Below the pieces are notes generated by a model. The model was not told the DNA's origin, did not search any database, and was given only the letters and a program-made list of their open reading frames with translations. Below are positions 8,833-18,127 of a DNA stretch of 64,000 nucleotides, piece by piece. The translations under genes and the position numbers were made by a program. How positions within the stretch are numbered: the first letter of the stretch is position 1; each line of letters begins with the position of its first letter. This stretch comes from Viridibacterium sp035456105. Its GTDB lineage: Bacteria; Pseudomonadota; Gammaproteobacteria; Burkholderiales; Rhodocyclaceae. The stretch covers positions 62,001 through 126,000 of the forward strand of contig DATIDV010000010.1 of assembly GCA_035456105.1 (NCBI GenBank). The letters run 5' to 3'.

Positions 8833-10563
8833 CTATTCGTTGGTGGTGGCGAGAACTTCTACAAGGGAGGTCATGCCTTGTTTGACCTTGAGCAGGCCAG
8901 ACTGGCGTAGATCTTTGATGCCTTCACTCTGGGCTTGCGCAGCAATATCCATGGAGTTGCCCCCGGTCATGATGATGTGCTGAATTTCTTCGGTGATGGG
9001 CATGACCTGATAGATGCCGACCCGCCCCTTATAGCCGCTTCCTTTGCAGCGGTCACAGCCATTCGGACCGAAGGCCTGCCAGCTGCCATCAAGGTCGGCT
9101 TCTGAGAAACCCGCCTGCATCAGGACTTCGACAGGGATATCAATTGGTTTCTTGCATGTGCATAGGCGGCGGGCCAAGCGTTGCGCTGTGATCATGATGA
9201 CGCTAGAGGCGATATTGAACGGGGCCACGCCCATGTTCTTGAGCCGGTCAAGCGTCGTAGGGGCGTCATTGGTGTGCAGGGTGGACAAGACCAAGTGCCC
9301 CGTCTGTGCCGCCTTGATGGATATCTCTGCCGTTTCCAGGTCGCGAATTTCGCCGACCATGATGACGTCGGGATCCTGCCGCAGGAAGGATTTCAAAGCC
9401 GCCGCGAAAGTCAGTCCGGCCCGGTCATTCATCGAAACCTGATTGATGCCCGGCAGGTTGATTTCGGCAGGGTCTTCCGCTGTTGAAATATTTACGCCGG
9501 GCTTGTTGAGGATGTTAAGGCAGGTGTACAGCGACACCGTCTTGCCGCTACCGGTTGGCCCCGTCACCAGCACCATGCCATATGGGCGATTCACTGCATC
9601 CAGCAGGGCTGCCTTCTGTTCGGGTTCATAGCCGAGGGCATCGACGCCCAGCATGGCTGAGCTCGCATCCAGAATCCGCATGACGATCTTTTCGCCATGC
9701 ATGGTCGGTAGGGTCGAGACGCGAAAGTCGATTGACTTCGTCTTTGACAGCACGAGCTTCATACGGCCATCTTGCGGTACGCGTTTTTCGGCGATATCCA
9801 GGCGCGAGATGACTTTAATGCGTGCTGCGATCTTTTCACGCAGCGCGAGCGGCGGCTGCACCATTTCACGAAGGACACCATCCGTGCGATAGCGGATGCG
9901 GTAGAACTTTTCGTAAGGTTCGAAATGAATGTCCGATGCGCCTTCATTGATGGCGTCGATCAGCATTTTCTGAATGAAGCGCACGACAGGTGCATCGTCT
10001 ACGTCAGCACCTTGCGTATCCGCTGAGGAGGAATCTTCGGAGAACTCGACGCCATCGCCGAGGTCACCCATGTCGAAGTCACTACTGCCCTCGGTGAGGT
10101 TGCTCAGTGCCGTGCTGGTGTTTTCCGTTAGACGCGCCAGCATCGGCGCGAGCTTGTCCACTTCGACGACGACGGGCTCGACGGTCATGCCGGTCTGAAA
10201 GCGGATTTCGTCCAACGCACGCAGATTGGTTGGATCGGCGAGAGCTACCGTGACGCGGTTGTTGCGCTTGGCAAGCGGGATGACCTGGTGTTTGGCGATC
10301 AGCTTCTGGTCGATCGCATCCTTCGGGATGTGTGTTTCGTCGACCGCGCTCAAGTCGAGCATCGGGAAACCGAACATTTCCGCGCTGGATACGGCCAAGT
10401 CCTTAGACTTGAGAAAACCCTTGAGCACGACTTCACTGACGAAGCCGCCAGGATTGCTGCTGGCCGCTGACGCGCAAGTGACAGCGTCGGCTTCGCTGAG
10501 CCGTCCCTGTTGTACCAATGCCCGAGCCAGACCGCTCAGAGCTGTTTGCGGATTTGCCGCCAT
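8833..10563 (-). CDS. pilB: Type IV pilus extension ATPase PilB
   Basis: 576 residues. It powers pilus extension as a hexameric cytoplasmic ATPase. The N-terminal MshEN-type domain (about 1-150) is followed by the secretion ATPase core: Walker A GPTGSGKT, an Asp-box/Walker B region in PDVIMVGEIRD, and the His box near LSTLHTNDAPTT. A tetracysteine zinc site near the C-terminus (CTCKKP and CDRCKG) is typical of PilB and GspE, and the pilC-pilD context decides for PilB. The pilus fibre genes are not in this window. The 149 bp upstream separate it from the CorC-type gene and should hold its promoter; I see no convincing sigma-54 site there. Confidence 0.95.
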   Translation of the reverse strand: MAANPQTALSGLARALVQQGRLSEADAVTCASAASSNPGGFVSEVVLKGFLKSKDLAVSSAEMFGFPMLDLSAVDETHIPKDAIDQKLIAKHQVIPLAKRNNRVTVALADPTNLRALDEIRFQTGMTVEPVVVEVDKLAPMLARLTENTSTALSNLTEGSSDFDMGDLGDGVEFSEDSSSADTQGADVDDAPVVRFIQKMLIDAINEGASDIHFEPYEKFYRIRYRTDGVLREMVQPPLALREKIAARIKVISRLDIAEKRVPQDGRMKLVLSKTKSIDFRVSTLPTMHGEKIVMRILDASSAMLGVDALGYEPEQKAALLDAVNRPYGMVLVTGPTGSGKTVSLYTCLNILNKPGVNISTAEDPAEINLPGINQVSMNDRAGLTFAAALKSFLRQDPDVIMVGEIRDLETAEISIKAAQTGHLVLSTLHTNDAPTTLDRLKNMGVAPFNIASSVIMITAQRLARRLCTCKKPIDIPVEVLMQAGFSEADLDGSWQAFGPNGCDRCKGSGYKGRVGIYQVMPITEEIQHIIMTGGNSMDIAAQAQSEGIKDLRQSGLLKVKQGMTSLVEVLATTNE

Positions 10564-10712
10564 TTATGTTCAGAAGCCTATTGTGTAAGTAAAGTGTTCA
10601 GTTGAGGAAGATCAATGGCTTACACATGACTCTTGATGTTGCACTGTGATCCCTACGATTGTAAAGCCTTTGCCACTGAGCCAAGACCGGCGGCAGCCAT
10701 ACTGCGCGTTCT

Positions 10713-11987
10713 TCACTTGCCCGCAGGTGGGCGGAACAGGCGCACAGTCTTGATACGCCGGTCTTCCGTTTGCAGTACTTCAATCGCTACGCCCGCTACC
10801 TTGATGCTCACGCCGGATTCGGGAATATCTTCCAGGCGCTCAAGAATAAGCCCATTCAATGTTTTCGGCCCGTCCAGCGGAAGGTTTAGGCCAAGCAAGC
10901 GATTCAATTCTCGCAGCGAACGTGAGCCATCGAGAGTGACGGTTCCGCTCTTGTCCCACTTGAGTCGACGGTTGGCGCCAGGAACGCTCGTGGTGAACTT
11001 GCCGATGAGCTCCTCGATGATGTCCTCCATGGTAACGAGACCGAGGATTTCGCCATACTCATCGACAACCAGTCCCATCCTCTGGTGATTTTCCTGGAAG
11101 AACTGCAGCTGAGCATAGACCGGCGTATTGGCCGGAATGAAATAGGCCGGAACCAGTAACCCGCGCAGCACGTCGCGATCAAAACTCTGATCGAGCAAGG
11201 TTGGGAGCAGGCGTCTTTGTTGCAGAATGCCAAGGACATTGTTCGGTTCTTCGAAAAACACGGGGAGTCGCGAGTGGTAGCTGGTACCGATCTGTTCGCG
11301 CAAAATGTTTTCCGATTCAGCGAGGTCAAGCGCCTCCATCGAGCCGCGCGGCACCATCACGTCTTCGACCGTCACCTCTTCCAGTTCGAATAGATTGAGG
11401 AGAATGGAGCGGTGCTTTGGCGGGATGAAATGGCTTGATTCCAGCACCAGCATACGCAGCTCTTCCGGAGACAGCGCCTGTGCGGCTTCTTCGCTGACGG
11501 GTTTGATGCGCATGAGCCGCAGCATGCCGGTCACGAAGAGGTTGATGAACGCGACGACGAACTGGCTGGCGCGCAGTAGTGGTGACAAAACGTATGCTAC
11601 GTATGGTGCGAGCTTGTCCGCGTGGTTGGCGCCTATGACTTTCGGTGTGATCTCCGCAAATACCAGAATCAGGAAGGTGACGGCAAGCGTGCCGATTCCC
11701 AGTGCCCATCTCGACTCGCCAAACAGGCGAATGGTGATGATGCTGACCAGTGTGGCCGATGCAGCATTGATCAAGTTATTGAACAGCAGCACCACGCCCA
11801 GCAGGCGGTCGGTTTCTGCCAACAGATTCAGCGCCAGTTGCGCGCCGCGGTTGCCCTGACTCGACGCGCTCTTCAGGCGATAGCGGTTGGCCGCCATCAT
11901 CGTGGTTTCGGCGAGCGAGAAAAAACCGGAGCTGACGAGCAGAGTCGCTAGTAATGCGAGTTGGGCGGAGAGTGGGTATTCGTCCAC
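10713..11987 (-). CDS. HlyC/CorC-family membrane protein with CNNM and CBS domains
   Basis: 424 residues. Four hydrophobic segments in the first 180 residues form the DUF21/CNNM membrane domain, followed by a pair of CBS domains (about 200-325; VTVEDVMVPRG is the usual first-CBS motif) and a C-terminal CorC_HlyC FAD-like fold ending near RLFRPPAGK. Family members are linked to magnesium or cobalt resistance and efflux, but the substrate is not predictable. It lies 70 nt downstream of the CcsA/YpjD-type gene, with which it may be transcribed; this CorC-YpjD-ffh neighbourhood is widespread in proteobacteria. Confidence 0.9.
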   Translation of the reverse strand: MDEYPLSAQLALLATLLVSSGFFSLAETTMMAANRYRLKSASSQGNRGAQLALNLLAETDRLLGVVLLFNNLINAASATLVSIITIRLFGESRWALGIGTLAVTFLILVFAEITPKVIGANHADKLAPYVAYVLSPLLRASQFVVAFINLFVTGMLRLMRIKPVSEEAAQALSPEELRMLVLESSHFIPPKHRSILLNLFELEEVTVEDVMVPRGSMEALDLAESENILREQIGTSYHSRLPVFFEEPNNVLGILQQRRLLPTLLDQSFDRDVLRGLLVPAYFIPANTPVYAQLQFFQENHQRMGLVVDEYGEILGLVTMEDIIEELIGKFTTSVPGANRRLKWDKSGTVTLDGSRSLRELNRLLGLNLPLDGPKTLNGLILERLEDIPESGVSIKVAGVAIEVLQTEDRRIKTVRLFRPPAGK

Positions 11988-12057
11988 GAAAGTGGTCGGG
12001 ATTGCCGTTGCGGCGAGGTGTGCAGTATATCAGCCCCCACTGACGGTTCTGGCGTGC

Positions 12058-12870
12058 CTAGCCCTTGTGCAACAGGACTTCCAGCACGAAACGGGTGCCT
12101 GCGTAGGCAAGGAACAGGCAGATGAAGCCGGCCAGGGTCCAACGCTGTGCGATGCGTCCGCGCCAGCCACGCAGGTGGCGCCCGATGAGCAGGATGCCAA
12201 ACAGCAGCCACGAAGCAATCGTAAAGATTGTTTTGTGATTCAGCGTGAGGGGTTTGCCGAAGACTTGTTCCGAAAACAGTACGCCCGAGCCCACAGTCAG
12301 CGTCAGGAAGATGAAAGCCACGCCAATCAGCCGGAACAGCAGATTCTCCAGGGTCAGCAAGGGTGGCAGGGCGCCGATGCGGCTGGTGAGCTGCGCATGA
12401 TGCAACTGGCGTTCCGCTATGGCCATCATTACCGCATGCAGCGCAGCCAGCGTGAACAAGCTGTAGGCCAGCATGGCCACGACGAAATGCAGGCGGAATG
12501 CCCAGCCGGCGGCAGGGACATGCATGCTGCCGGGCAAGACTGCGGGCAGGAACGCACAAATTGCGGCAGGCAGCATGGCGAGCGCGAGCAGGCTGTCCAC
12601 GCGCGTGACGAAGCTTTCCGCAAAATACATGAGCAGCGCCAGCCACAATGTCAGCGACAGTGCAATGGCAAGCCCGAAATGCCGCATATCGCCATCGAAC
12701 ATGTCGAGCCACAGCGCGTAGCCATGGGTCAACAAGGCGGCACCGAGCAGGATGCTGACCGCGGTGCGATTGCCGTTGCGTCCTTGCTGGCTGCGCAATA
12801 GGCGCCACTGGATGAAGCCTATGAGAGCGTAGGTAGAGCTCGGAACGAGATGCAGTAGAATGCCGGACAT
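12058..12870 (-). CDS. CcsA/YpjD-type inner-membrane protein
   Basis: 270 residues with about eight hydrophobic helices and the cytochrome c assembly (CcmC/CcsA) fold: conserved His in LRLHFVVAMLAYSLF and in LNHKTIFTIASWLLF. YpjD-like proteins next to ffh are usually annotated as cytochrome c biogenesis-related, but a role in haem handling has not been shown for this subgroup. It is divergent from ffh, with 168 bp between the two starts. Confidence 0.85.
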   Translation of the reverse strand: MSGILLHLVPSSTYALIGFIQWRLLRSQQGRNGNRTAVSILLGAALLTHGYALWLDMFDGDMRHFGLAIALSLTLWLALLMYFAESFVTRVDSLLALAMLPAAICAFLPAVLPGSMHVPAAGWAFRLHFVVAMLAYSLFTLAALHAVMMAIAERQLHHAQLTSRIGALPPLLTLENLLFRLIGVAFIFLTLTVGSGVLFSEQVFGKPLTLNHKTIFTIASWLLFGILLIGRHLRGWRGRIAQRWTLAGFICLFLAYAGTRFVLEVLLHKG

Positions 12871-13038
12871 CCTGCGAGTTTAACGCGGCGCGCGTTTTTA
12901 CTGAATCGTTTGCGGGGGCCCCTGGCGAACCGTTGAGGTCCGCGAACAAAGTTACCTGGTGCTGGATGAAGTCGACGCAGATGCTGTGCTGCGCCTTCAC
13001 CGCAATAGCATCCGCATTATTTTTTGGCAGCCCATCCC

Positions 13039-14400
13039 ATGCTAGACAATCTCACCAATCGCCTTGCCAAGGTCGTAAAGACCCTGCGCGGACAGGCACG
13101 ACTGACTGAAGACAACATCTCCGAAATGCTGCGCGAAGTGCGCATGGCCTTGCTGGAGGCGGACGTTGCCCTGCCGGTGGTCAAGGATCTGATTGCACGG
13201 ATCAAGGAGAAGGCGGTCGGGCAGGAGGTCATCGGTTCGCTGACGCCAGGCCAGGCTTTGGTTGGTGTCGTCAATGCCGAGCTGACCGAGATCATGGGCG
13301 GCTCGCAGGCCACGCTGAGTTTCGCCACGCAGCCGCCAGCAATCATCCTTATGGCGGGTCTGCAGGGGGCGGGCAAGACTACTACCGTTGGCAAGCTCGC
13401 CAAGTTCCTCAAGGAAAAGCACAAGAAGAAAGTGTTGACCGTCTCCTGCGACGTCTATCGTCCGGCCGCCATTACGCAGCTGCAAACGGTGACGGGCCAG
13501 GCGGGCGCCGAGTTTTTTCCTTCGGATATCAGCCAGAAACCGGTCGACATCGCAGCGGCCGCCATCGACTTCGCCAAGCGCCACTACTTCGATGTGCTGC
13601 TGGTCGACACTGCGGGTCGTCTGACGATCGACGAGCAGATGATGGAGGAGATCAAGCAGTTGCACGCGGCCGTCAATCCCATCGAAACGCTGTTCGTGGT
13701 TGATGCCATGCTCGGTCAGGATGCCGTGAATACCGCGCGCGCCTTCAATGAAGCCTTGCCGCTGACCGGCATCGTCTTGACCAAGCTTGATGGCGATTCG
13801 CGTGGCGGTGCAGCGCTATCTGTTCGTCATGTCACGGGCAAGCCGATCAAGTTCACCGGCGTGGGCGAAAAGCTCACCGGCCTCGACGAGTTCCATCCCG
13901 ATCGCATGGCCAGCCGCATTCTCGGCATGGGCGACATCCTGTCGCTCGTCGAAGATGCGCGCAATATGGTCGATGAAGAAAAGGCCAAGGACTTTGCCGA
14001 CAAGCTCAAGAAGGGCAAGGGCTTTGATCTGAATGACTTCAAGGACCAGATGGTGCAGATGCGCAAGATGGGCGGATTGTCATCGTTGATGGACAAGATG
14101 CCAGCCCAGTTCGCGCAGGCTGCTTCGCAGATCAAGGGTGACGAGGCCGAGAAGTCCATGCGCCGCGTGGAGGGCATCATTAACTCGATGACGCCGAAGG
14201 AGCGCACCAATCCCGAGCTCATCAAGGCCAGTCGCAAACGCCGCATCGCGACCGGTGCAGGTGTGCAGGTGCAGGAAGTGAACCGTCTGCTTAATCAGTT
14301 CGAGCAGATGCAGAAAATGATGAAGCAATTCTCCAAGGGCGGCATGGGCAAGCTCATGCGCGGCATGCGTGGGATGAAGGGCATGCTTCCGGGCATGTAG
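13039..14400 (+). CDS. ffh: Signal recognition particle GTPase Ffh
   Basis: 453 residues from ATG 13039 (MLDNLTNRLAKV, the canonical N-terminus); an in-frame TTG 15 nt earlier is less likely. Ffh binds 4.5S RNA and signal sequences and delivers nascent membrane proteins to FtsY. N-domain helices (1-90), G domain with P-loop GLQGAGKTT, DTAGR and TKLDG motifs, and a methionine-rich M domain (about 325-453) ending in repeated GM pairs. The C-terminus is followed 4 nt later by the DUF455 gene. Confidence 0.97.
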   Translation: MLDNLTNRLAKVVKTLRGQARLTEDNISEMLREVRMALLEADVALPVVKDLIARIKEKAVGQEVIGSLTPGQALVGVVNAELTEIMGGSQATLSFATQPPAIILMAGLQGAGKTTTVGKLAKFLKEKHKKKVLTVSCDVYRPAAITQLQTVTGQAGAEFFPSDISQKPVDIAAAAIDFAKRHYFDVLLVDTAGRLTIDEQMMEEIKQLHAAVNPIETLFVVDAMLGQDAVNTARAFNEALPLTGIVLTKLDGDSRGGAALSVRHVTGKPIKFTGVGEKLTGLDEFHPDRMASRILGMGDILSLVEDARNMVDEEKAKDFADKLKKGKGFDLNDFKDQMVQMRKMGGLSSLMDKMPAQFAQAASQIKGDEAEKSMRRVEGIINSMTPKERTNPELIKASRKRRIATGAGVQVQEVNRLLNQFEQMQKMMKQFSKGGMGKLMRGMRGMKGMLPGM

Positions 14401-14404
14401 TCGC

Positions 14405-15211
14405 ATGAATGTCGAGGCATTGGCGCTTGCCGCCTTGATGTGTGCGGATCCGCAAGAAAAGTGCGCCTTGACTGTGGAGATCCTGACGCGCTGGCGAGGG
14501 GGCGAGCTAGCGCGATCCGGGCAGTGCCTGGCAGGGCGAATCGACGAACCCGGCCGCCCTTTACGACCGGAGCTGGCGCCGCCGGATCAGGTGCCGCGTC
14601 GCAGTCCCTACACCCCGCATGGCCGTGCGGCGCTCGTGCACGCGGTTGCCCACATCGAATTCAATGCCATCAATCTGGCGCTCGACTGCGTGCTGCGCTT
14701 CTCTGTTGAAGGAGACGAGTTCGTCACGCAGTGGCTATCCGTCGCCAGTGAAGAGAGCCACCACTTCAGCCTCTTGTGCGCGCGCCTGCAATCGATGGGC
14801 TACGCTTATGGCGACTTCGCTGCTCACAATGGTTTGTGGGACATGGCCGTGAAGACCGACGATGACTTTCTGGCGCGCATGGCACTCGTGCCGCGCTTGC
14901 TCGAAGCGCGTGGCCTCGATGCCACGCCCCTCATTCAAGCCAAGCTGCGGCAGGTGGGCGATACCGAAACCGTGGAGATTCTCGACATCATTCTGCGCGA
15001 CGAGATCGGTCACGTTGCGATCGGCGACAAGTGGTTTCGCGTTGAATGTGCAAGACGGGGGCTGGAGGCGGAAGAGGCGTTTCGGCGATTGATCGGCCGC
15101 TTCGGCGCCTTGCCGCCGCGCCCGCCGCTGAACATCGAAGCCAGGCTGGCTGCCGGATTCTCCTCTGACGAAATCAAGCGCTTCGAGACGATGGAGCGAG
15201 TGCGTCAATAA
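14405..15211 (+). CDS. DUF455 ferritin-like protein
   Basis: 268 residues. Two carboxylate/His motifs typical of a ferritin-like di-iron four-helix bundle are visible: HIEFNAINLALD, EESHHF and DEIGHVAIGDKWF. The family (DUF455, COG2833) is widespread in betaproteobacteria and has no assigned substrate. It starts 4 nt after the ffh stop, so cotranscription is likely, and is followed directly by a strong terminator. Confidence 0.88.
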   Translation: MNVEALALAALMCADPQEKCALTVEILTRWRGGELARSGQCLAGRIDEPGRPLRPELAPPDQVPRRSPYTPHGRAALVHAVAHIEFNAINLALDCVLRFSVEGDEFVTQWLSVASEESHHFSLLCARLQSMGYAYGDFAAHNGLWDMAVKTDDDFLARMALVPRLLEARGLDATPLIQAKLRQVGDTETVEILDIILRDEIGHVAIGDKWFRVECARRGLEAEEAFRRLIGRFGALPPRPPLNIEARLAAGFSSDEIKRFETMERVRQ

Positions 15212-15216
15212 ACAAA

Positions 15217-15246
15217 ACGGGCCACAAAATGTGGCCCGTGTTTTTT
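15217..15246 (+). terminator. Rho-independent terminator after the ffh-DUF455 unit
   Basis: Arms acgggccac (15217-15225) and gtggcccgt (15231-15239), 5-nt loop, then gtttttt. It starts 6 nt past the stop codon. The convergent cytochrome c4 gene ends at 15266. Confidence 0.9.
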
Positions 15247-15265
15247 CAATTGCGCGGTGGCAGAA

Positions 15266-15916
15266 TCAACGCAATCCTGCGGCGTAGTCGGCAACCGCCT
15301 TGATTTCGGGTTCTGTCATGCGGATCGCAATCGTACGCATCGCATTATTGGCATCGTTGGTACGCACGCCGTCACGGAACGAACGCAGTTGCGCTTCGAG
15401 GTATTCCGGATGCTGACCGGACAGGCGTGGGAACTGCGCCGGGATGCCAGCGCCTGCAGCGCCATGGCAACCAGCGCAGGCTGGCAGGCCCTTCGAAGCG
15501 TCACCAGCGCGCCAGATCTTCTGGCCGAGCGCGATGCTAGCCTTGTTCTTGGTCACGTCGGGCTTGGTTTTCTGCTGAGAGAAATAGACTGCCAGCGCCT
15601 TGGCATCGGACTCTGATAGCGGAGCAGCCATGCCGCCCATAATTGGGTTGTTGCGTTCAGCAGGCTTGCCGTTTTGCGACTTGAAATTCAAGAGTTGTTT
15701 GGTGAGGTACTCAGGGAACTGGCCTGCCAGCGAAGGATTTACGGGGATGATGCTATTGCCATCAGCACCATGACAGGCAGCGCATACCTGTTCTGCGGTT
15801 TGTTTGGCCTTGGTCAGATCGAGCGGTGCGGCCTTTACGGTTTCAGTTGCTGCGGCGGTTTGACACACAAAAAAACTGGCCAGAGCCAGATTCACGAACA
15901 ACTTGCGCTTGATCAT
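15266..15916 (-). CDS. Dihaem cytochrome c4
   Basis: 216 residues. A signal peptide (KRKLFVNLALASFFVCQTAAA) directs it to the periplasm. Two class I haem c domains carry CAACH (about residue 46) and CAGCH (about residue 145), with axial Met candidates in each half (NPIMGGMAAPLS and the AMRTIAIRMTEPE region). Cytochrome c4 passes electrons to terminal oxidases such as cbb3. Two adjacent ATGs occur; I chose the second (15916) because a GAGG ribosome-binding sequence sits 5 nt upstream of it, and only 2 nt from the first. The 155 bp to engB are a divergent promoter region. Confidence 0.93.
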   Translation of the reverse strand: MIKRKLFVNLALASFFVCQTAAATETVKAAPLDLTKAKQTAEQVCAACHGADGNSIIPVNPSLAGQFPEYLTKQLLNFKSQNGKPAERNNPIMGGMAAPLSESDAKALAVYFSQQKTKPDVTKNKASIALGQKIWRAGDASKGLPACAGCHGAAGAGIPAQFPRLSGQHPEYLEAQLRSFRDGVRTNDANNAMRTIAIRMTEPEIKAVADYAAGLR

Positions 15917-16071
15917 CATTACCTCAAAGGCGTCGGGCGATTTAGAATCGCGCAATTCTATAACACTGGCGCTGCATTTGGCGCCGCGGCGGTACTGCCA
16001 GCGCGCGCCCAAGTGCGTGCAGCGCGCTTCTCCAGCGCTCTTCCCCGTTTTCCGGACCTTCTTCAGACACC

Positions 16072-16710
16072 ATGAGCCTGTTTCGTCACGCCAGATTCGA
16101 GATTTCGATCGCCCGTCCCCAGGATTTACCCCCATCCAATGGACCGGAGATCGCTTTTGCGGGGCGATCCAATGCCGGCAAGTCGAGCGCGCTGAACACA
16201 CTGGTCGGGCATACGCGCCTGGCTTTTGTCAGCAAAACGCCAGGACGTACCCAGCTCATCAACATTTTCCGTATGAACAACGGCGCGGCGCTGGTCGATC
16301 TGCCGGGCTACGGCTATGCCAAGGTGCCCGAGGCGGTGCGTCAGCAGTGGGTGCGCTTGCTCGAAAACTATCTGACCCGGCGCGAGAGCCTGATGGGGCT
16401 GATCCTGATCATGGATTCGCGCCACCCGCTCACGCCGCTCGATCAGCAGATGCTGAACTGGTTTGCCCCGAGCGGGCGTCCAGTGCACGTGCTGCTGAGC
16501 AAGGCCGACAAGCTGACACGTAGCGCCAGTGCCCAGGTGCTGGCGAAAGTGAAGCGTGAACTGCCGAAATGGGGCGATCAGATCACAGTGCAGCTGTTTT
16601 CCAGCCTGAAAAAAAGTGGCATGGAGGAAGCTGAGTCCATCGTTTCAGGCTGGATGGCGCCCGCCGGAAGCGCGGATGATGTTGCCCCTGGCAGCGAGGC
16701 AGCTGACTGA
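16072..16710 (+). CDS. engB: Ribosome biogenesis GTPase EngB/YsxC
   Basis: 212 residues. TRAFAC-class GTPase required for large-subunit ribosome assembly. G1 GRSNAGKSS, G2/G3 region TPGRTQ and DLPGYGYA, and G4 LSKADK are all present in order. Length and N-terminus (MSLFRHARFEIS) fit the family. The C-terminal tail of about 20 residues is Ala/Gly/Asp-rich and probably disordered. Confidence 0.96.
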   Translation: MSLFRHARFEISIARPQDLPPSNGPEIAFAGRSNAGKSSALNTLVGHTRLAFVSKTPGRTQLINIFRMNNGAALVDLPGYGYAKVPEAVRQQWVRLLENYLTRRESLMGLILIMDSRHPLTPLDQQMLNWFAPSGRPVHVLLSKADKLTRSASAQVLAKVKRELPKWGDQITVQLFSSLKKSGMEEAESIVSGWMAPAGSADDVAPGSEAAD

Positions 16711-16805
16711 GTGCAGACGCTGGCGACGGCCATGACAAATGCAAATTATTGCAAACGTTTTGTTAGAAGGAAGTTCTGATGCAGGCTGCGTATTGTCTGC
16801 CTTGC

Positions 16806-16945
16806 AAAAGAAAGACCCCCGAGCGCGAGGGGACGCGTCGGGGGCTAAACAACCCAGAAGGCCCGGGGGAGCGCAACTGGGCAACCCGCTCAGGGAGGTG
16901 AAGCGGGAGAGGATGTCGCACGGGGGGTGCAACACCGTCTGCTCT
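16806..16945 (-). ncRNA. Candidate structured small RNA opposite the hemB leader (anti-hemB-like)
   Basis: Read on the minus strand, this stretch folds into successive GC-rich hairpins: gtcgcac/gtgcaac arms at 16915-16921 and 16927-16933, cccgct/agcggg at 16885-16890 and 16902-16907, and a final stem cccccga/tcggggg at 16816-16822 and 16838-16844 that runs into a T-rich tail (TCTTTCTTTT). The second hairpin exposes an 11-nt loop containing ACCUCCC, which is complementary to Shine-Dalgarno sequences. The position beside hemB in the antisense orientation matches my memory of the anti-hemB RNA motif of Burkholderiales. The 5' end is approximate; no covariance search was possible. Confidence 0.5.
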
Positions 16946-16979
16946 AATAGAAGGACAAATTTCCGAAAAGTTCCGAAGT

Positions 16980-16991
16980 TTTTTCGAAAAA
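16980..16991. promoter_or_regulatory. AT-rich palindrome in the engB-hemB gap
   Basis: A 12-bp perfect palindrome, tttttcgaaaaa, lies within an AT-rich stretch that also carries two ttccgaa copies (16961-16967 and 16971-16977). It is upstream of the sRNA candidate on the minus strand and 73 bp ahead of hemB on the plus strand, so it may belong to a shared promoter or operator. No good -35/-10 pair can be assigned. Confidence 0.3.
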
Positions 16992-17063
16992 TTTTCGTAT
17001 GCTGGATTTGGCCCGAAATGCCTACAGGATCTACATACATCAAGCAATCCGGATTGATACCAA

Positions 17064-18086
17064 ATGAATAATGGCTCCATTGTTGGCTCTCCAGTGTTTC
17101 CCTTGACCCGCATGCGTCGCATGCGGCGCGATGATTTCTCGCGTCGCCTGATGCGCGAGTCGCACCTTTCCGTGAATGATCTGATCTACCCCGTCTTCGT
17201 GCTGGAGGGCGAGGGGCGGGAAGAGGCCGTCGCTTCCATGCCCGGGGTGTCGCGCGTCTCGCTGGATCGCCTGCTGGTGCTCGCCGAAGAGGCTGTTGCG
17301 TTAGGCATCCCCGCGCTGGCCCTGTTTCCGGTCGTTGATGCCGCACGTAAATCGCTGGATGCTTCCGAAGCATGGAACGCGGAGGGTTTGGTGCCACGCG
17401 TGGTGAAGGCGCTCAAGGCGCGTTTCCCCATGCTGGGTGTCATCACCGACGTGGCGCTGGATCCCTACACCAGCCATGGTCAGGACGGACTGATTGATGC
17501 CAGCGGCTACGTGCTCAATGACGAGACCCTCGTCGCACTCGTAAAACAGGCGCAGTGCCACGCGCGGGCGGGGGCCGACGTGGTGGCGCCTTCGGACATG
17601 ATGGACGGGCGCGTGGCGCGCATCCGGGCGGCACTGGAGGCCGAAGGCCTGATCCACACGCGTATCCTGGCCTACTCGGCGAAATATGCGTCGAGCTTTT
17701 ACGGCCCGTTCCGCGATGCGGTGGGCTCGGCAGCCAATCTCGGCAAGGGTAACAAGCACACGTACCAGATGGATCCGGGCAATTCGGACGAGGCGATCCG
17801 CGAAGTAGCGCTCGACATTGCCGAAGGGGCCGACATGTTCATGGTCAAGCCGGGCATGCCTTACCTCGATATCGTGCGCCGTGTGAAAAGCGAGCTGCAG
17901 GTGCCGACCTTTGTCTATCAGGTCAGTGGCGAATACGCCATGCTCAAGGCGGCGGCGGCCAACGGTTGGCTGGATGAGCGTGCCTGCGCGCTGGAGTCCT
18001 TGCTGGCATTCAAGCGTGCAGGGGCTGACGGCATCCTGACCTACTTTGCGCTGGATGCCGCGCGCTGGTTGCGCGAGCGGGTTTGA
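17064..18086 (+). CDS. hemB: Delta-aminolevulinic acid dehydratase (porphobilinogen synthase)
   Basis: 340 residues. HemB condenses two 5-aminolevulinate molecules to porphobilinogen in haem synthesis. The Schiff-base lysine is in the YSAKYASSFYGPF segment and the second lysine region is VKPGMPYLD. The segment FPVVDAARKS lacks the triple cysteine of zinc enzymes, so the enzyme is probably of the magnesium-dependent, zinc-free class. An in-frame ATG at 17064 has a short Asn/Gly-rich lead before the conserved RMRRMRRDDFSRRL stretch. Followed by a REP-like hairpin with a T-tract. Confidence 0.95.
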   Translation: MNNGSIVGSPVFPLTRMRRMRRDDFSRRLMRESHLSVNDLIYPVFVLEGEGREEAVASMPGVSRVSLDRLLVLAEEAVALGIPALALFPVVDAARKSLDASEAWNAEGLVPRVVKALKARFPMLGVITDVALDPYTSHGQDGLIDASGYVLNDETLVALVKQAQCHARAGADVVAPSDMMDGRVARIRAALEAEGLIHTRILAYSAKYASSFYGPFRDAVGSAANLGKGNKHTYQMDPGNSDEAIREVALDIAEGADMFMVKPGMPYLDIVRRVKSELQVPTFVYQVSGEYAMLKAAAANGWLDERACALESLLAFKRAGADGILTYFALDAARWLRERV

Positions 18087-18127
18087 GTCGATCTGTTAGA
18101 AGCGGTTCACGATCTCTGTAAAACCAT

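Noticed and set aside
10564..10712. Sigma-54 promoter upstream of pilB
   Set aside because: A TGGCA-like element is present, but the -12 part does not match.
16645..17397. 250-codon minus-strand frame over the engB-hemB gap
   Set aside because: It overlaps the ends of engB and hemB, is Arg/Pro-rich without domains, and the gap is better explained by structured RNA.
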